A DNA stretch of 42,778 nt from an uncultured Prevotella sp. Its GTDB lineage: Bacteria; Bacteroidota; Bacteroidia; Bacteroidales; Bacteroidaceae. Position 1 is the first letter of the stretch. Each line of letters starts with the position of its first letter. The stretch is from NCBI GenBank assembly GCA_934254985.1, contig CAKQMS010000027.1, positions 1-42,778 of the forward strand. Reading direction: 5' to 3'. This document shows positions 32,672 through 39,849 of this stretch, in pieces. The position numbers were made by a program, and so were the translations under genes. Below the pieces are notes generated by a model. The model saw only the letters and a program-made list of their open reading frames with translations, was not told the DNA's origin and made no database searches.

Positions 32672-33352
32672 TTAAATCAGTACCGCAAATTCCAAATTAG
32701 CAAACTTCACTATGTCGCCTACGTTCACCACTCTTGGCATGTTTGGTGCCAACTGCTGTCCGTTCACGAAAGTGCCGTTTGTACTACCAAGGTCTACTAT
32801 CTCAAATTGTCCGCTGGCATTATACTGCAAACGGGCATGGTTGCCCGACACATATCCTTGTCCGGCAAACGTCTGGGCATAGCTTCCGCGTCTACCTATT
32901 ATGGCACCATCGCCAATACCCAACCTTATCGGTGGGTTTTGGCAAACCAGATGTCCTGGCTTTGCCTGTGGCTGACGAGGAGGTGGAGGAGGCGTAGCTC
33001 CCGGACGCATCGTGCGGTCAGAATTCGTATCCGCTATCGGCTGCCCTGTATTAGGCGTATGTTGCCCTACAAAGCCTGTTGGTGGCTGAGAATTAGGATT
33101 AGGATTTACGTTTGGAGTTGGTGAAGGACCTACATTCTGCGTGTTGCCCACAGGTGGAGTGGTAGGATCTTTCACGCTACCTCCATTCTGGGCAAAAGCC
33201 TTTGCGGTCACAAGTTTTGTACCACATTGGTTGCATGTCATACCTCTTTTTATAGTACGACACGAAGGACAAACCATCAGTTCTGTACCACATTGGTCAC
33301 AAAACCAGCTGTCGTCTTCAATGAGCTGTTTACATTTTGGACATGTCTGCAT
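32672..33352 (-). CDS. Zinc-ribbon plus FHA domain protein
   Basis: 226 residues. Two N-terminal zinc ribbons (C4/C7, C18/C21 and C28/C31, C40/C43) are followed by a Pro/Asn-rich linker (60-135) and a C-terminal FHA domain (about 141-226). The phospho-threonine pocket residues are visible: G-R-R (153-155), S-G-N-H (169-172) and S-T-N-G-T-F-V-N-G (190-198). The linker contains D-R-T-M-R-P-G (Thr114), the same T-x-R-P-G motif repeated at the kinase N-terminus. It is the first gene of the five-gene operon and probably the reader, able to bind phosphorylated kinase repeats or to be phosphorylated itself. Confidence 0.92.
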   Translation of the reverse strand: MQTCPKCKQLIEDDSWFCDQCGTELMVCPSCRTIKRGMTCNQCGTKLVTAKAFAQNGGSVKDPTTPPVGNTQNVGPSPTPNVNPNPNSQPPTGFVGQHTPNTGQPIADTNSDRTMRPGATPPPPPRQPQAKPGHLVCQNPPIRLGIGDGAIIGRRGSYAQTFAGQGYVSGNHARLQYNASGQFEIVDLGSTNGTFVNGQQLAPNMPRVVNVGDIVKFANLEFAVLI

Positions 33353-33413
33353 AGGTTGGTCAGTTATGTTATTAGTTTATATTATCTTTATTATGTATTA
33401 GTTATATAATGTG

Positions 33414-33421
33414 CAAATATA
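33414..33421 (-). promoter_or_regulatory. -7 element for the five-gene signalling operon
   Basis: On the minus strand this reads TATATTTG, a match to TAnnTTTG, giving a leader of about 55 nt to the FHA gene. No good -33 is present. The divergent HAD gene's TACCTTTG box lies 43 bp away (33464-33471), so the two weak -33 regions overlap and the pair may share a regulator. Confidence 0.45.
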
Positions 33422-33463
33422 ATGTTTTTTATTCATTTATCCGCACATAATGCAGAAAAAGTG

Positions 33464-33471
33464 TACCTTTG
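33464..33471 (+). promoter_or_regulatory. -7 element for the HAD hydrolase gene
   Basis: TACCTTTG fits the -7 consensus and would start a transcript near 33478, about 15 nt before the ATG at 33493. This argues against the longer frame beginning with TTG at 33469. Confidence 0.5.
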
Positions 33472-33492
33472 CAACATAATCCCTATAAATAT

Positions 33493-34185
33493 ATGACTAA
33501 ATACAAATTGATAGCCTTTGATGCCGACGACACCCTTTGGGACTGCCAGTCGCATTTCGTAAATATCGAAGAGAAATATGCCTCTCTACTATCTGACTAT
33601 GGCATCGCTCCCGACGAGGTCAAGAAAAACCTTTTTGCCACAGAGTGTGCCAACATGCCGCTTCTCGGCTTTGGTGTAAAAGCCTTTATGCTCTCTCTGA
33701 TAGAGAATGCCAACCGAATGACGGAAGGCAGAATCGGTGGCAAGGGTATCGACCGGATAATGGAACTCGGCAGACAGCTTCTCACCTTCGACCCTAATCC
33801 GCTTGATGGTGTAGAGGAGGTGCTTACAGATCTCTCCGACCATTCCGACCTCAAGCTCGCTGTCTTCACCAAGGGCGAACTCCTCGACCAGAATAGCAAA
33901 CTCGACCGTTCTGGTCTCCGTCATTATTTCGACCTCGTTGAAGTTGTCAACGACAAGACTCCCGATGCTGTACGTGCCTTATGTCGTCTTGCTGGTGTCA
34001 AGCCCGACGACCTCCTTATGGTTGGCAACTCCTTCAAGAGCGATGTCGAGCCTACCATAGCCACCGGTGCTTCTGCCGTCTACATCCCTACCCACCACAC
34101 ATGGGAATACGAAAAGACCGAAGAATATGCTCACACACGAGTCACCAAAATCTCCAACATCCGTGAGCTCCTCCAAATAGTGTAG
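33493..34185 (+). CDS. HAD-family hydrolase
   Basis: 230 residues from the ATG at 33493. It is a classic haloacid-dehalogenase fold phosphatase: motif I is A-F-D-A-D-D-T-L-W (nucleophile Asp10, acid/base Asp12), a helical C1-type cap follows (about 18-90), motif II is the Thr in V-F-T-K-G-E, motif III a Lys in the V-N-D-K-T-P region, and motif IV G-N-S-F-K-S-D-V-E-P. The W after motif I and the G-N-S-F-K-S-D form resemble the YjjG/phosphoglycolate-phosphatase-like group. Small phosphorylated metabolites are the likely substrates; the exact one cannot be told. It diverges from the kinase operon and has no co-directional partner within 240 bp. Confidence 0.88.
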   Translation: MTKYKLIAFDADDTLWDCQSHFVNIEEKYASLLSDYGIAPDEVKKNLFATECANMPLLGFGVKAFMLSLIENANRMTEGRIGGKGIDRIMELGRQLLTFDPNPLDGVEEVLTDLSDHSDLKLAVFTKGELLDQNSKLDRSGLRHYFDLVEVVNDKTPDAVRALCRLAGVKPDDLLMVGNSFKSDVEPTIATGASAVYIPTHHTWEYEKTEEYAHTRVTKISNIRELLQIV

Positions 34186-34190
34186 AATCT

Positions 34191-34380
34191 CCCACACGGA
34201 TTCCACCGATCTCACGGAAATTTAGCGTATTTAGTCCCACACAGATTCCACCGATCTCACGGATATTTGGACCTTTGGTCCCTTTAGTTAGTCTGTAGGT
34301 TAGTGTAAGATTCACAGCCGATTAGATTAAAAAATCCGTGTGCTCCGTGCTATCCGTGTGCGACACACTCCAGCAAAGCA
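34191..34380. repeat. Direct and inverted TCCGTGTG-type repeats
   Basis: A 33-bp unit (CCCACACGGATTCCACCGAT...) occurs at 34191-34223 and again, with two changes, at 34236-34268. ATCCGTGTG at 34352-34360 is the inverse of its CACACGGAT core. The 34 bases at 34347-34380 recur identically at 39551-39584, so this is a dispersed intergenic repeat family. Confidence 0.75.
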
Positions 34381-34432
34381 AAGCCACACATTTCACTTAA
34401 TTATTGTTCTGTGTGCAAATAAAAAAATAATT

Positions 34433-35419
34433 ATGGAAAATCCCTATATCAAGCAATACCCCGACCTCATGGCGGGCAAAAAGATAATGTATATCCATGG
34501 CTTCGGCTCTTCAGCCCAGTCTGGAACAGTTGCTCGCATTCGCGAAACATTCCCTAATGCCGAGGTTATAGCCTACGACATGCCACTTCATCCCGCTGAG
34601 GCTATAAGCCTGCTCCACGATATCTGCGAGCGCGAAAAGCCCGACCTCATCATTGGCACTTCCATGGGTGGTATGTATGCCGAACAGCTCTATGGCATCG
34701 ACCGTATTTGTGTCAACCCTGCTTTCGGCATGCACGACACCATGAAGGAGCATGGCATGACAGGCAAACAGCAATGGCAGAATCCTCGTGCTGATGGCGA
34801 AACAGAGTTCCTCGTTACCAAAGCTCTGGAAAAGGAATACCGCGAGATATGCGAACTCAACTTTCAACATGCTGCCGACGACAACGACCATGTCTATGGA
34901 CTCTTTGGCGACAACGACCCTGTTGTCCACACCTTCGACCTCTTCTGCCAACACTACACTCATGCAGCCCACTTCCATGGCGAACATCGCATGGACGACA
35001 GCTCTTTCTTCCATGGTGTTGTGCCAGTGATACGCTGGATAAGCGACAAGCAAGAGGGTAGGGAACGCCCTGCCTTGTATATCGATGCTGATGCCTTGAT
35101 GGATAGCTATCGTAAGCCAAAGTCGAGTCTCGTCAAAGCCTACGAATTCCTGATAGAGCATTTCGATGTATATATCGTGGCGCCATGCCCTACCAACTCC
35201 CATACCTACGTCACTGATATGATGTCGTGGTGCGAACAGTATCTCTCTACTCCTGCCCACGACCACGTCATCTTCACCAATCAGCCAAAGGCTCTCATCG
35301 GCGACTATTACATCTCATGCAATCCTCCTCGCGACTTCATGGGCACCACCATCGCCTTTGCCTCCGACACCTTCAAAACATGGGAGGAAGTCCTAACCTT
35401 CTTCCAGCGCATCTGCTAA
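34433..35419 (+). CDS. YqiA-like esterase fused to a degenerate HAD/5'-nucleotidase-like domain
   Basis: 328 residues from the ATG at 34433 (the frame is open to 34340 but crosses repeat DNA). The N-terminal ~200 residues form a UPF0227/YqiA-type alpha/beta hydrolase: Y-I-H-G-F-G-S-S oxyanion region (20-27), nucleophile Ser77 in G-T-S-M-G-G, probable Asp162 (F-G-D-N-D-P-V-V) and His185. The C-terminal ~115 residues begin with L-Y-I-D-A-D-A-L-M-D-S-Y, a HAD motif I with both Asp, and resemble 5'(3')-deoxyribonucleotidases, but the final acidic motif expected near 290-300 reads I-S-C-N-P-P, so metal binding is probably lost. The fusion suggests a bifunctional enzyme or a regulatory second domain. 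Confidence 0.8.
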   Translation: MENPYIKQYPDLMAGKKIMYIHGFGSSAQSGTVARIRETFPNAEVIAYDMPLHPAEAISLLHDICEREKPDLIIGTSMGGMYAEQLYGIDRICVNPAFGMHDTMKEHGMTGKQQWQNPRADGETEFLVTKALEKEYREICELNFQHAADDNDHVYGLFGDNDPVVHTFDLFCQHYTHAAHFHGEHRMDDSSFFHGVVPVIRWISDKQEGRERPALYIDADALMDSYRKPKSSLVKAYEFLIEHFDVYIVAPCPTNSHTYVTDMMSWCEQYLSTPAHDHVIFTNQPKALIGDYYISCNPPRDFMGTTIAFASDTFKTWEEVLTFFQRIC

Positions 35420-35467
35420 GTGAAGAATAGGAGTAATCAACATAAACCGAAAAATCTATTTGTTGGG

Positions 35468-35612
35468 GTTTAAAACATAAACCATATAAACCCCGGCTTG
35501 TTGAAGTTTTAAAACATAAACCATATAAACCCCGGCTTGTTGAAGTTTTAAAACATAAACCATATAAACCCCGGCTTGTTGGAGTTTTAAAACATAAACC
35601 GCATATAACCCC
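35468..35612. repeat. 39-bp tandem repeat, about 3.6 copies
   Basis: AAAACATAAACC starts at 35472, 35511, 35550 and 35589, exactly 39 bp apart. Each unit carries ACATAAACCATATAAACCCC followed by GGCTTGTTG[AG]AG. The last copy is diverged (ACCGCATATAACCCCC) and leads straight into the hairpin element at 35612. There are no unique spacers. Confidence 0.92.
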
Positions 35613-35764
35613 CCTGTGTTGGTCAAACTCTCATTCTTCGAGTTTTGATGTAAAGATATGGAGAGACGATTTCGTAAGCAAGCTGTACGACTCGCCTCTC
35701 CATACCTTTACATCAAGTGCTGTGCCAGCACTTTGCCCAACACAGGGCGATAAACCAAAATAAA
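35612..35764. repeat. Structured multi-hairpin element, copy 1
   Basis: An outer stem CCCTGTGTTGG (35612-35622) with CCAACACAGGG (35737-35747) encloses a 21-bp stem with one mismatch (35645-35665 with 35696-35716, 30-nt loop) and a small hairpin GTGCTG/CAGCAC (35717-35731). The right flank is ATAAACCAAAATAAACC. Copy 2 at 36540-36720 has the same plan in the opposite orientation. A left half-copy lies at 39377-39428. Confidence 0.85.
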
Positions 35765-35957
35765 CCCTAGATTGAGTGAATAATCGTAAATCGTAGACCA
35801 AAGAGAAAAGCAAATTTGTATGTAACATACTCAAGCAGCTGAGCCGTGTAGACTCCATTGTCTCTACTCTCAATAATTTATATCTAAAAAATAAGAATGG
35901 AATGCAATAAGATAAGAGAACTGGCGTTTAGCATTATAGTAATGAAACATAACAAAA
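35765..35957. other. Non-coding region before the first GxxExxY gene
   Basis: About 190 bp of AT-rich DNA. It includes ACTCAAGCAGCTGAGCCG, similar to CTCAAGCAGCCGAGCCGAG at 39510-39528, another link between the two repeat regions. No convincing promoter for the following gene is visible. Confidence 0.4.
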
Positions 35958-36401
35958 ATGAATTATCATATCAAACAACTTAATGAAGTAGATCCTATAT
36001 TATGCCAAAAGTTAAAACAATATTGCTATGACTTGAATGGATGCTGTCAAACTGTTCATAAAGAAATGGGACCATTTCTAAATGAATATATGTATCAAGA
36101 CGCATTGGAAATACTATTCAAAGAACGCAATATTCAATATATCCGAGAATATTATTTCTCGGTAGAATTTCATGGACTGAAAATTCAACACAAGCATTAT
36201 GTTGATTTCTATGTTAATGACAAGGTTTTTATAGAATGTAAAGCGATAGAACGATTAGGTTCAGAACAACGTCAACAGCTATGGAATTACATGCGATTGA
36301 CCAATACAAGAATCGGCATTATATACAATTTTGCACCAATGCGTGATCAAAGTGAGCACTACTATCTAGATACAGATTCCAATATTATGTATTTCTTCTA
36401 A
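35958..36401 (+). CDS. GxxExxY protein, PDDEXK-like nuclease fold
   Basis: 147 residues. The family signature is present as G-P-F-L-N-E-Y-M-Y-Q-D-A-L (G...E..Y). The PDDEXK-type core is visible as H-Y-V-D-F-Y-V-N-D-K-V-F-I-E-C-K-A-I: an Asp, then E-x-K at the expected spacing, followed by Q-Q-L-W-N-Y-M. This is consistent with PF13366-type putative nucleases of unknown role. Composition is AT-rich compared with the flanking metabolic genes. It lies between two inverted copies of a structured repeat element (35612 and 36565), an arrangement that suggests the gene and elements form a unit. Activity is not established for the family. Confidence 0.85.
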   Translation: MNYHIKQLNEVDPILCQKLKQYCYDLNGCCQTVHKEMGPFLNEYMYQDALEILFKERNIQYIREYYFSVEFHGLKIQHKHYVDFYVNDKVFIECKAIERLGSEQRQQLWNYMRLTNTRIGIIYNFAPMRDQSEHYYLDTDSNIMYFF

Positions 36402-36467
36402 AGCGATATCAAATAATGTAGAATTGTTATGAATTGGCTTTTAAGAAGGTGTTGATTGCATGTCTCC

Positions 36468-36556
36468 AGCAATGTACTGAGCAAATATCTCCAGCAATGG
36501 CTTATTCTGTCTTAAGCAATGTATTGAGCAAATGTTTCCAGCAACGGTTTATTTTG
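36468..36556. repeat. Degenerate direct repeat
   Basis: Two 42-nt copies, 36468-36509 and 36515-36556, share AGCAATGTA[CT]TGAGCAAAT, then CCAGCAA[TC]GG. They lie between the first GxxExxY gene and structured element copy 2. Confidence 0.7.
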
Positions 36557-36715
36557 GTTTATAGCCTGTTTGTTTTCTGAGAGGCGTGCGCGCCTCTGTT
36601 GCAGAGTATAGCCCAGACTGTCGAGAGTTCGCACTCTCGTAAAGGCTGGACTATACTCTGCAACAAGCTCTGCTCAGAAAACAAACAGGGGTTTATATGG
36701 TTTATGTTTAAAATC
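36557..36715. repeat. Structured multi-hairpin element, copy 2, inverted
   Basis: The outer stem is a perfect 17 bp (36565-36581 with 36673-36689). Inside are a small hairpin AGAGGCG/CGCCTCT (36580-36597) and a 19-bp stem with one mismatch (36598-36616 with 36646-36664) that carries its own hairpin CGAGAGT/ACTCTCG (36622-36639). Read on the minus strand the order of parts and both flanks (ACATAAACCATATAAACCCC, ATAAACCAAAATAAACC) match copy 1, though the stem sequences differ. Confidence 0.88.
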
Positions 36716-36756
36716 CTACCAGCATCGCAAGCAGGTTTATGTTAAACAAGCCAGCG

Positions 36757-37119
36757 TTATCCCAACAACTTGCTAATATGCATACGTAGTTGCACTATGT
36801 TGATAGGCTTAGTCATATACTCCGTCATACCACAGTCATAGCCCTCCTGCTCGTCGTCAGAAAAGGCACGGGCAGTGAGACCTATTACAGGCACCGTGGC
36901 AGAAAGCTTCCTTATTTCGCTCGTAGCCTCATAGCCATTCATCACAGGCATAGTGATATCCATGAGCACCAGCTCAGGCTCATTCTGTTCAAACAATTCT
37001 ACCGCCTCCTTGCCATTCCAAGCATGCAGTAGCTCAAAGTCTTTTGATAAAATTACGTCTAATAGCTTAAAATTGCTTGCGTTATCCTCAGCTACGAGGA
37101 TCTTCTTCTTTGTTTCCAT
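36757..37119 (-). CDS. Single-domain response regulator
   Basis: 120 residues, one CheY-like receiver domain with no output domain. The acidic pocket is A-E-D-N (residues 10-13), the phospho-acceptor Asp lies in L-M-D-I-T-M-P-V-M-N-G-Y, the switch Thr in G-L-T-A-R-A and the conserved Lys in M-T-K-P-I. The sequence type (M-P-V-M-N-G-Y-E-A-T) is that of receivers attached to hybrid histidine kinases. It lies 44 bp downstream of a sensor kinase gene and is probably a detached receiver that relays phosphate to another protein, since it has no DNA-binding domain. Confidence 0.93.
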   Translation of the reverse strand: METKKKILVAEDNASNFKLLDVILSKDFELLHAWNGKEAVELFEQNEPELVLMDITMPVMNGYEATSEIRKLSATVPVIGLTARAFSDDEQEGYDCGMTEYMTKPINIVQLRMHISKLLG

Positions 37120-37163
37120 AATGATAAAGTTATGGTGTTAATCATAAGTACATAGATCTATTT

Positions 37164-39113
37164 TTATCCCTGGTCTTCCGCCAGTTCTTCTTTCTGTGCT
37201 ATAGTCAGAGGAATGCTAAACATAAATCTCGCACCCTCCGTATACGATGTGTCGAGCCATATCTTTCCGCCCAACCTCTCTACGATAATTCGGCAGAGCG
37301 ATAGACCCAAACCCGTACCCTGCGCATATTGATTCAGCTTCACAAAACGTTCAAACACCATCTCTGCCTTCTCCTTAGGAATGCCTATTCCTGTATCGCT
37401 GATAGCCACAGTAACAAAGCGGTTGCTATCGTCCACACTGAAGCTCAATTTTATATGTCCCTCCTTAGTAAACTTGCTGGAATTAGTGAGCAGATTTATT
37501 ATCACCTGCTTAAACTTCACCACGTCAGTCTTTATATATAGCGAGTCTACAGGATAGTGCTCCAGATATTCCACGTGCTCCAACGGTCTTGCCTGTTTCA
37601 CAGATATCAAGCAACTGTGGCATAGCTTCACCAAGTCACACGGACGATAATCTATCGTCACACGACCCGATTCTATTCTCGAAATATCCAATATGTCGTT
37701 GATAAGATTCAGCAGCAAAGACGAATTCTCCTTTATTATCTTCTCAAACTCCCTCTTGTCCTCATTCGAATAATCGTCCATACATTGCAACTCCGAGAAT
37801 CCCACTATCGCATTCAGCGGAGTACGTATTTCATGACTCATATTAGCGATAAAAGCTGTTTTCAGCCTGTTAGCCTCCTCAGCCTTATCCTTTGCTATTG
37901 CCAACTCCTGACTCTTCTTCTCCAACGCATTCTTCAGTCGGCGAATATGAGCAATATAATATATCGCTATAAACAATCCAAACACCAAAACAAGCACCGA
38001 CGACAATATCCACAATATCATCTTTCGGTTCTTGGAATAGAAGTTTTCTGTCTGATTTATTATTATCGAGTTAGCAGGAATATACTTCTCTGATAAGTCA
38101 AATTTTGCGAGCTTCGATTTGTCAAAAGTATAGCCACTACGTCGAATCTTAAACAATTCGCTACTTGGCATTTTTACCTTCAGATAGTCATAGGCTATGT
38201 CTGCCAAGTCTTCGCCAACAAGACCAAACTCTGGTGTATATCCGCCGATAACCCAACTGCCCATACCTACCGAAGCCATAGAAAAAGCAGGCAAGCTTGG
38301 GTTTGCATCGCGCAACACACCCGTTGTATTTGCCAATACATAGTTCTCGCTACTGTCAATTCTCCACGTACCTATTAATAATACTGTGCCCTCCTTTATA
38401 TCCTTCAACTGTTTGCTAACACCAAACAGCGTATATCGTCTACCATCTATCAGTTGCAGATTTAAATCCTTATATTTTGTCATTTTCTTTCTGACCAAAG
38501 CCTGTATCGACAAACCACCCAAAGTGAAGTCAGAAAGAAAAGCAATATTCCTTGCGTTAGGATAGAATTTTTTTATCAATCCTATGTTGCGGTCTACATT
38601 ATATTTGTAGAATATTCCGCCCACTATATTAAAGTCCTTGAAGTCAGTATACTCCTTGCTCTCAGGCATCCAAGTTCTTAAGTTCTTAATACCTTTTTGC
38701 AATTCTATAGTGTTTGTACTCACCATTGCCGCCATCGAAGGAGTCTTATGCGCCAATTCCGAAGTTTGAGCCAAATAAGACACCCAAGCCTCCTGTCCTA
38801 ACAGTATAATAAGGCTTGGAGGATCGTTAGTATATTTCTTCAACAACCCCTCCATTCTGTCCTTCCACAGTGGTGCTTCCGACAGATTCTTGCTGTTCAT
38901 GGTCTCCACACAAACGTTTGTTGTAGAGCCAGTCAGAGTCTTATATTTTCTTATAAATTCCGATAGGTTAGCATTCGTTCTTTCTGTATCAGGATTATAC
39001 GAAGTGATAATCAGAATGCGTTCGTTCCTTATGTCTGCCGATGCCATTCCTATATTGAATATGCACAGCAGGCAGCACAGCACTACTTTTAGGATGATAT
39101 TGTAAATTTTCAT
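37164..39113 (-). CDS. Membrane sensor histidine kinase with periplasmic binding-protein-like domain
   Basis: 649 residues. A signal peptide or first membrane helix (1-26) is followed by a periplasmic domain (about 30-360) resembling ABC-type substrate-binding folds (I-L-I-I-T-S-Y-N-P-D, I-I-L-L-G-Q-E-A-W, G-T-V-L-L-I-G-T-W), a membrane helix (about 365-387), a coiled coil, HisKA with His427 in M-S-H-E-I-R-T-P-L-N, and HATPase with N-box Asn540/Asn544, D-T-G-I-G-I-P (573-579) and G-T-G-L-G-L-S (599-605). No receiver or DNA-binding domain is attached; the separate receiver gene follows 44 bp later. The ligand is unknown, perhaps a small solute. A -7 element lies at 39235-39242. Confidence 0.93.
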   Translation of the reverse strand: MKIYNIILKVVLCCLLCIFNIGMASADIRNERILIITSYNPDTERTNANLSEFIRKYKTLTGSTTNVCVETMNSKNLSEAPLWKDRMEGLLKKYTNDPPSLIILLGQEAWVSYLAQTSELAHKTPSMAAMVSTNTIELQKGIKNLRTWMPESKEYTDFKDFNIVGGIFYKYNVDRNIGLIKKFYPNARNIAFLSDFTLGGLSIQALVRKKMTKYKDLNLQLIDGRRYTLFGVSKQLKDIKEGTVLLIGTWRIDSSENYVLANTTGVLRDANPSLPAFSMASVGMGSWVIGGYTPEFGLVGEDLADIAYDYLKVKMPSSELFKIRRSGYTFDKSKLAKFDLSEKYIPANSIIINQTENFYSKNRKMILWILSSVLVLVFGLFIAIYYIAHIRRLKNALEKKSQELAIAKDKAEEANRLKTAFIANMSHEIRTPLNAIVGFSELQCMDDYSNEDKREFEKIIKENSSLLLNLINDILDISRIESGRVTIDYRPCDLVKLCHSCLISVKQARPLEHVEYLEHYPVDSLYIKTDVVKFKQVIINLLTNSSKFTKEGHIKLSFSVDDSNRFVTVAISDTGIGIPKEKAEMVFERFVKLNQYAQGTGLGLSLCRIIVERLGGKIWLDTSYTEGARFMFSIPLTIAQKEELAEDQG

Positions 39114-39234
39114 ACAAGCAATATCCTTATGGTTTATATTAGTTTTGTCTCAAACTCTCAAACTATAGAGTACGTGTTTATGTTTAGTCTTAACGGCTAT
39201 AATTTTATTTGACGTCAATAGTTAAATTTCTTTG

Positions 39235-39242
39235 CAAAAGTA
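39235..39242 (-). promoter_or_regulatory. -7 element for the sensor kinase operon
   Basis: Minus-strand TACTTTTG, a match to the consensus, with a predicted leader of about 115 nt. No TTG is present at the right distance upstream. Confidence 0.4.
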
Positions 39243-39376
39243 CTTTCTTTTTCCATTGCTTGTATAATAATCTCGGTTAAATAAAGTTAATAATCTATCC
39301 TCCTCCCTTTCCTTTCTCTTCCCTCCCTCTTCTCTTTTTACCCTTTCACTTTTTTACCCTTTCACTCTTTTAATTT

Positions 39377-39584
39377 AAAAACATAAACCAAGCTAAATAC
39401 CCTGTGTTGGTCAAACTCTCATTCTTCGTGTTATTCGCCCGATTCGTGTTCGTTTAACCCTCAAGCAACCGATCTTCGTGTTATTCGCACGATTAGTGTT
39501 CGTTTAAATCTCAAGCAGCCGAGCCGAGTTAGGTTCCATCCGTGTCCTCAGTGCTATCCGTGTGCGACACACTCCAGCAAAGCA
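39377..39584. repeat. Mosaic of dispersed repeats
   Basis: The gap 39114-39849 has no gene except a possible leader ORF. It contains a pyrimidine-rich tract (39298-39372), a left half-copy of the structured element (39377-39428; 29 bases at 39400-39428 identical to 35612-35640), a 50-bp tandem repeat (39424-39523, CTTCGTGTTATTCG units) and a 34-base stretch (39551-39584) identical to 34347-34380. Confidence 0.8.
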
Positions 39585-39692
39585 TAGACAAACTCTTCGT
39601 TTTTCCCTTCCTTTCCCTTGGTTCATTCAAGTCCATACATTCCGTTTATCCCAATTTTATCCGTTGCCAATGAAAAAAACGTCCCCTTTTTC

Positions 39693-39723
39693 TTGTTCTT
39701 TTCATACAAAATACCTAACTTTG
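39693..39723 (+). promoter_or_regulatory. Promoter for the UpxY-like gene and manA
   Basis: TTG (39693-39695), 20 bp, TAACTTTG (39716-39723). The start near 39730 leaves a 120-nt leader that contains a short ORF. Confidence 0.65.
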
Positions 39724-39764
39724 TACACCTTATAATATATAATAAGGCATAAAACACAAGAACT

Positions 39765-39839
39765 ATGCAAGCGAAGTCGTATCTGATAAGGCTTGCACAA
39801 TCTGCTCAAATGCAGGTTGCAGCCGCTGACATAAAGTAG
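39765..39839 (+). CDS. Possible 24-residue leader peptide
   Basis: An ATG 35 nt after the predicted start opens a 24-codon frame (M-Q-A-K-S-Y-L-I-R-L-A-Q...A-D-I-K, stop TAG) ending 10 nt before the UpxY-like ATG in a different frame. It is the first ATG of the predicted transcript. It may tie translation to expression of the downstream antiterminator or be chance; there is no further evidence. Confidence 0.3.
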   Translation: MQAKSYLIRLAQSAQMQVAAADIK

Positions 39840-39849
39840 GAAAGAGTTT

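Noticed and set aside
23637..33352. Type VI or type VII secretion system
   Set aside because: Kinase, PP2C, FHA and EccA-like genes occur in those systems, but no sheath, membrane-complex, EccC-type ATPase or WXG100 gene is present in the 42.8 kb.
35472..35612. Regular 39-bp repeats that could suggest a CRISPR array
   Set aside because: The copies are directly adjacent with no unique spacers, only about 3.6 units are present, and no cas gene is nearby.
35612..36689. Integron attC sites around a gene cassette
   Set aside because: The elements have conserved structure with variable sequence, like attC, and one GCCCAAC match occurs. However, the core order is reversed (GTTGG first), copy 2 lacks the GTT core, the two elements are inverted rather than direct, and no integrase is present.
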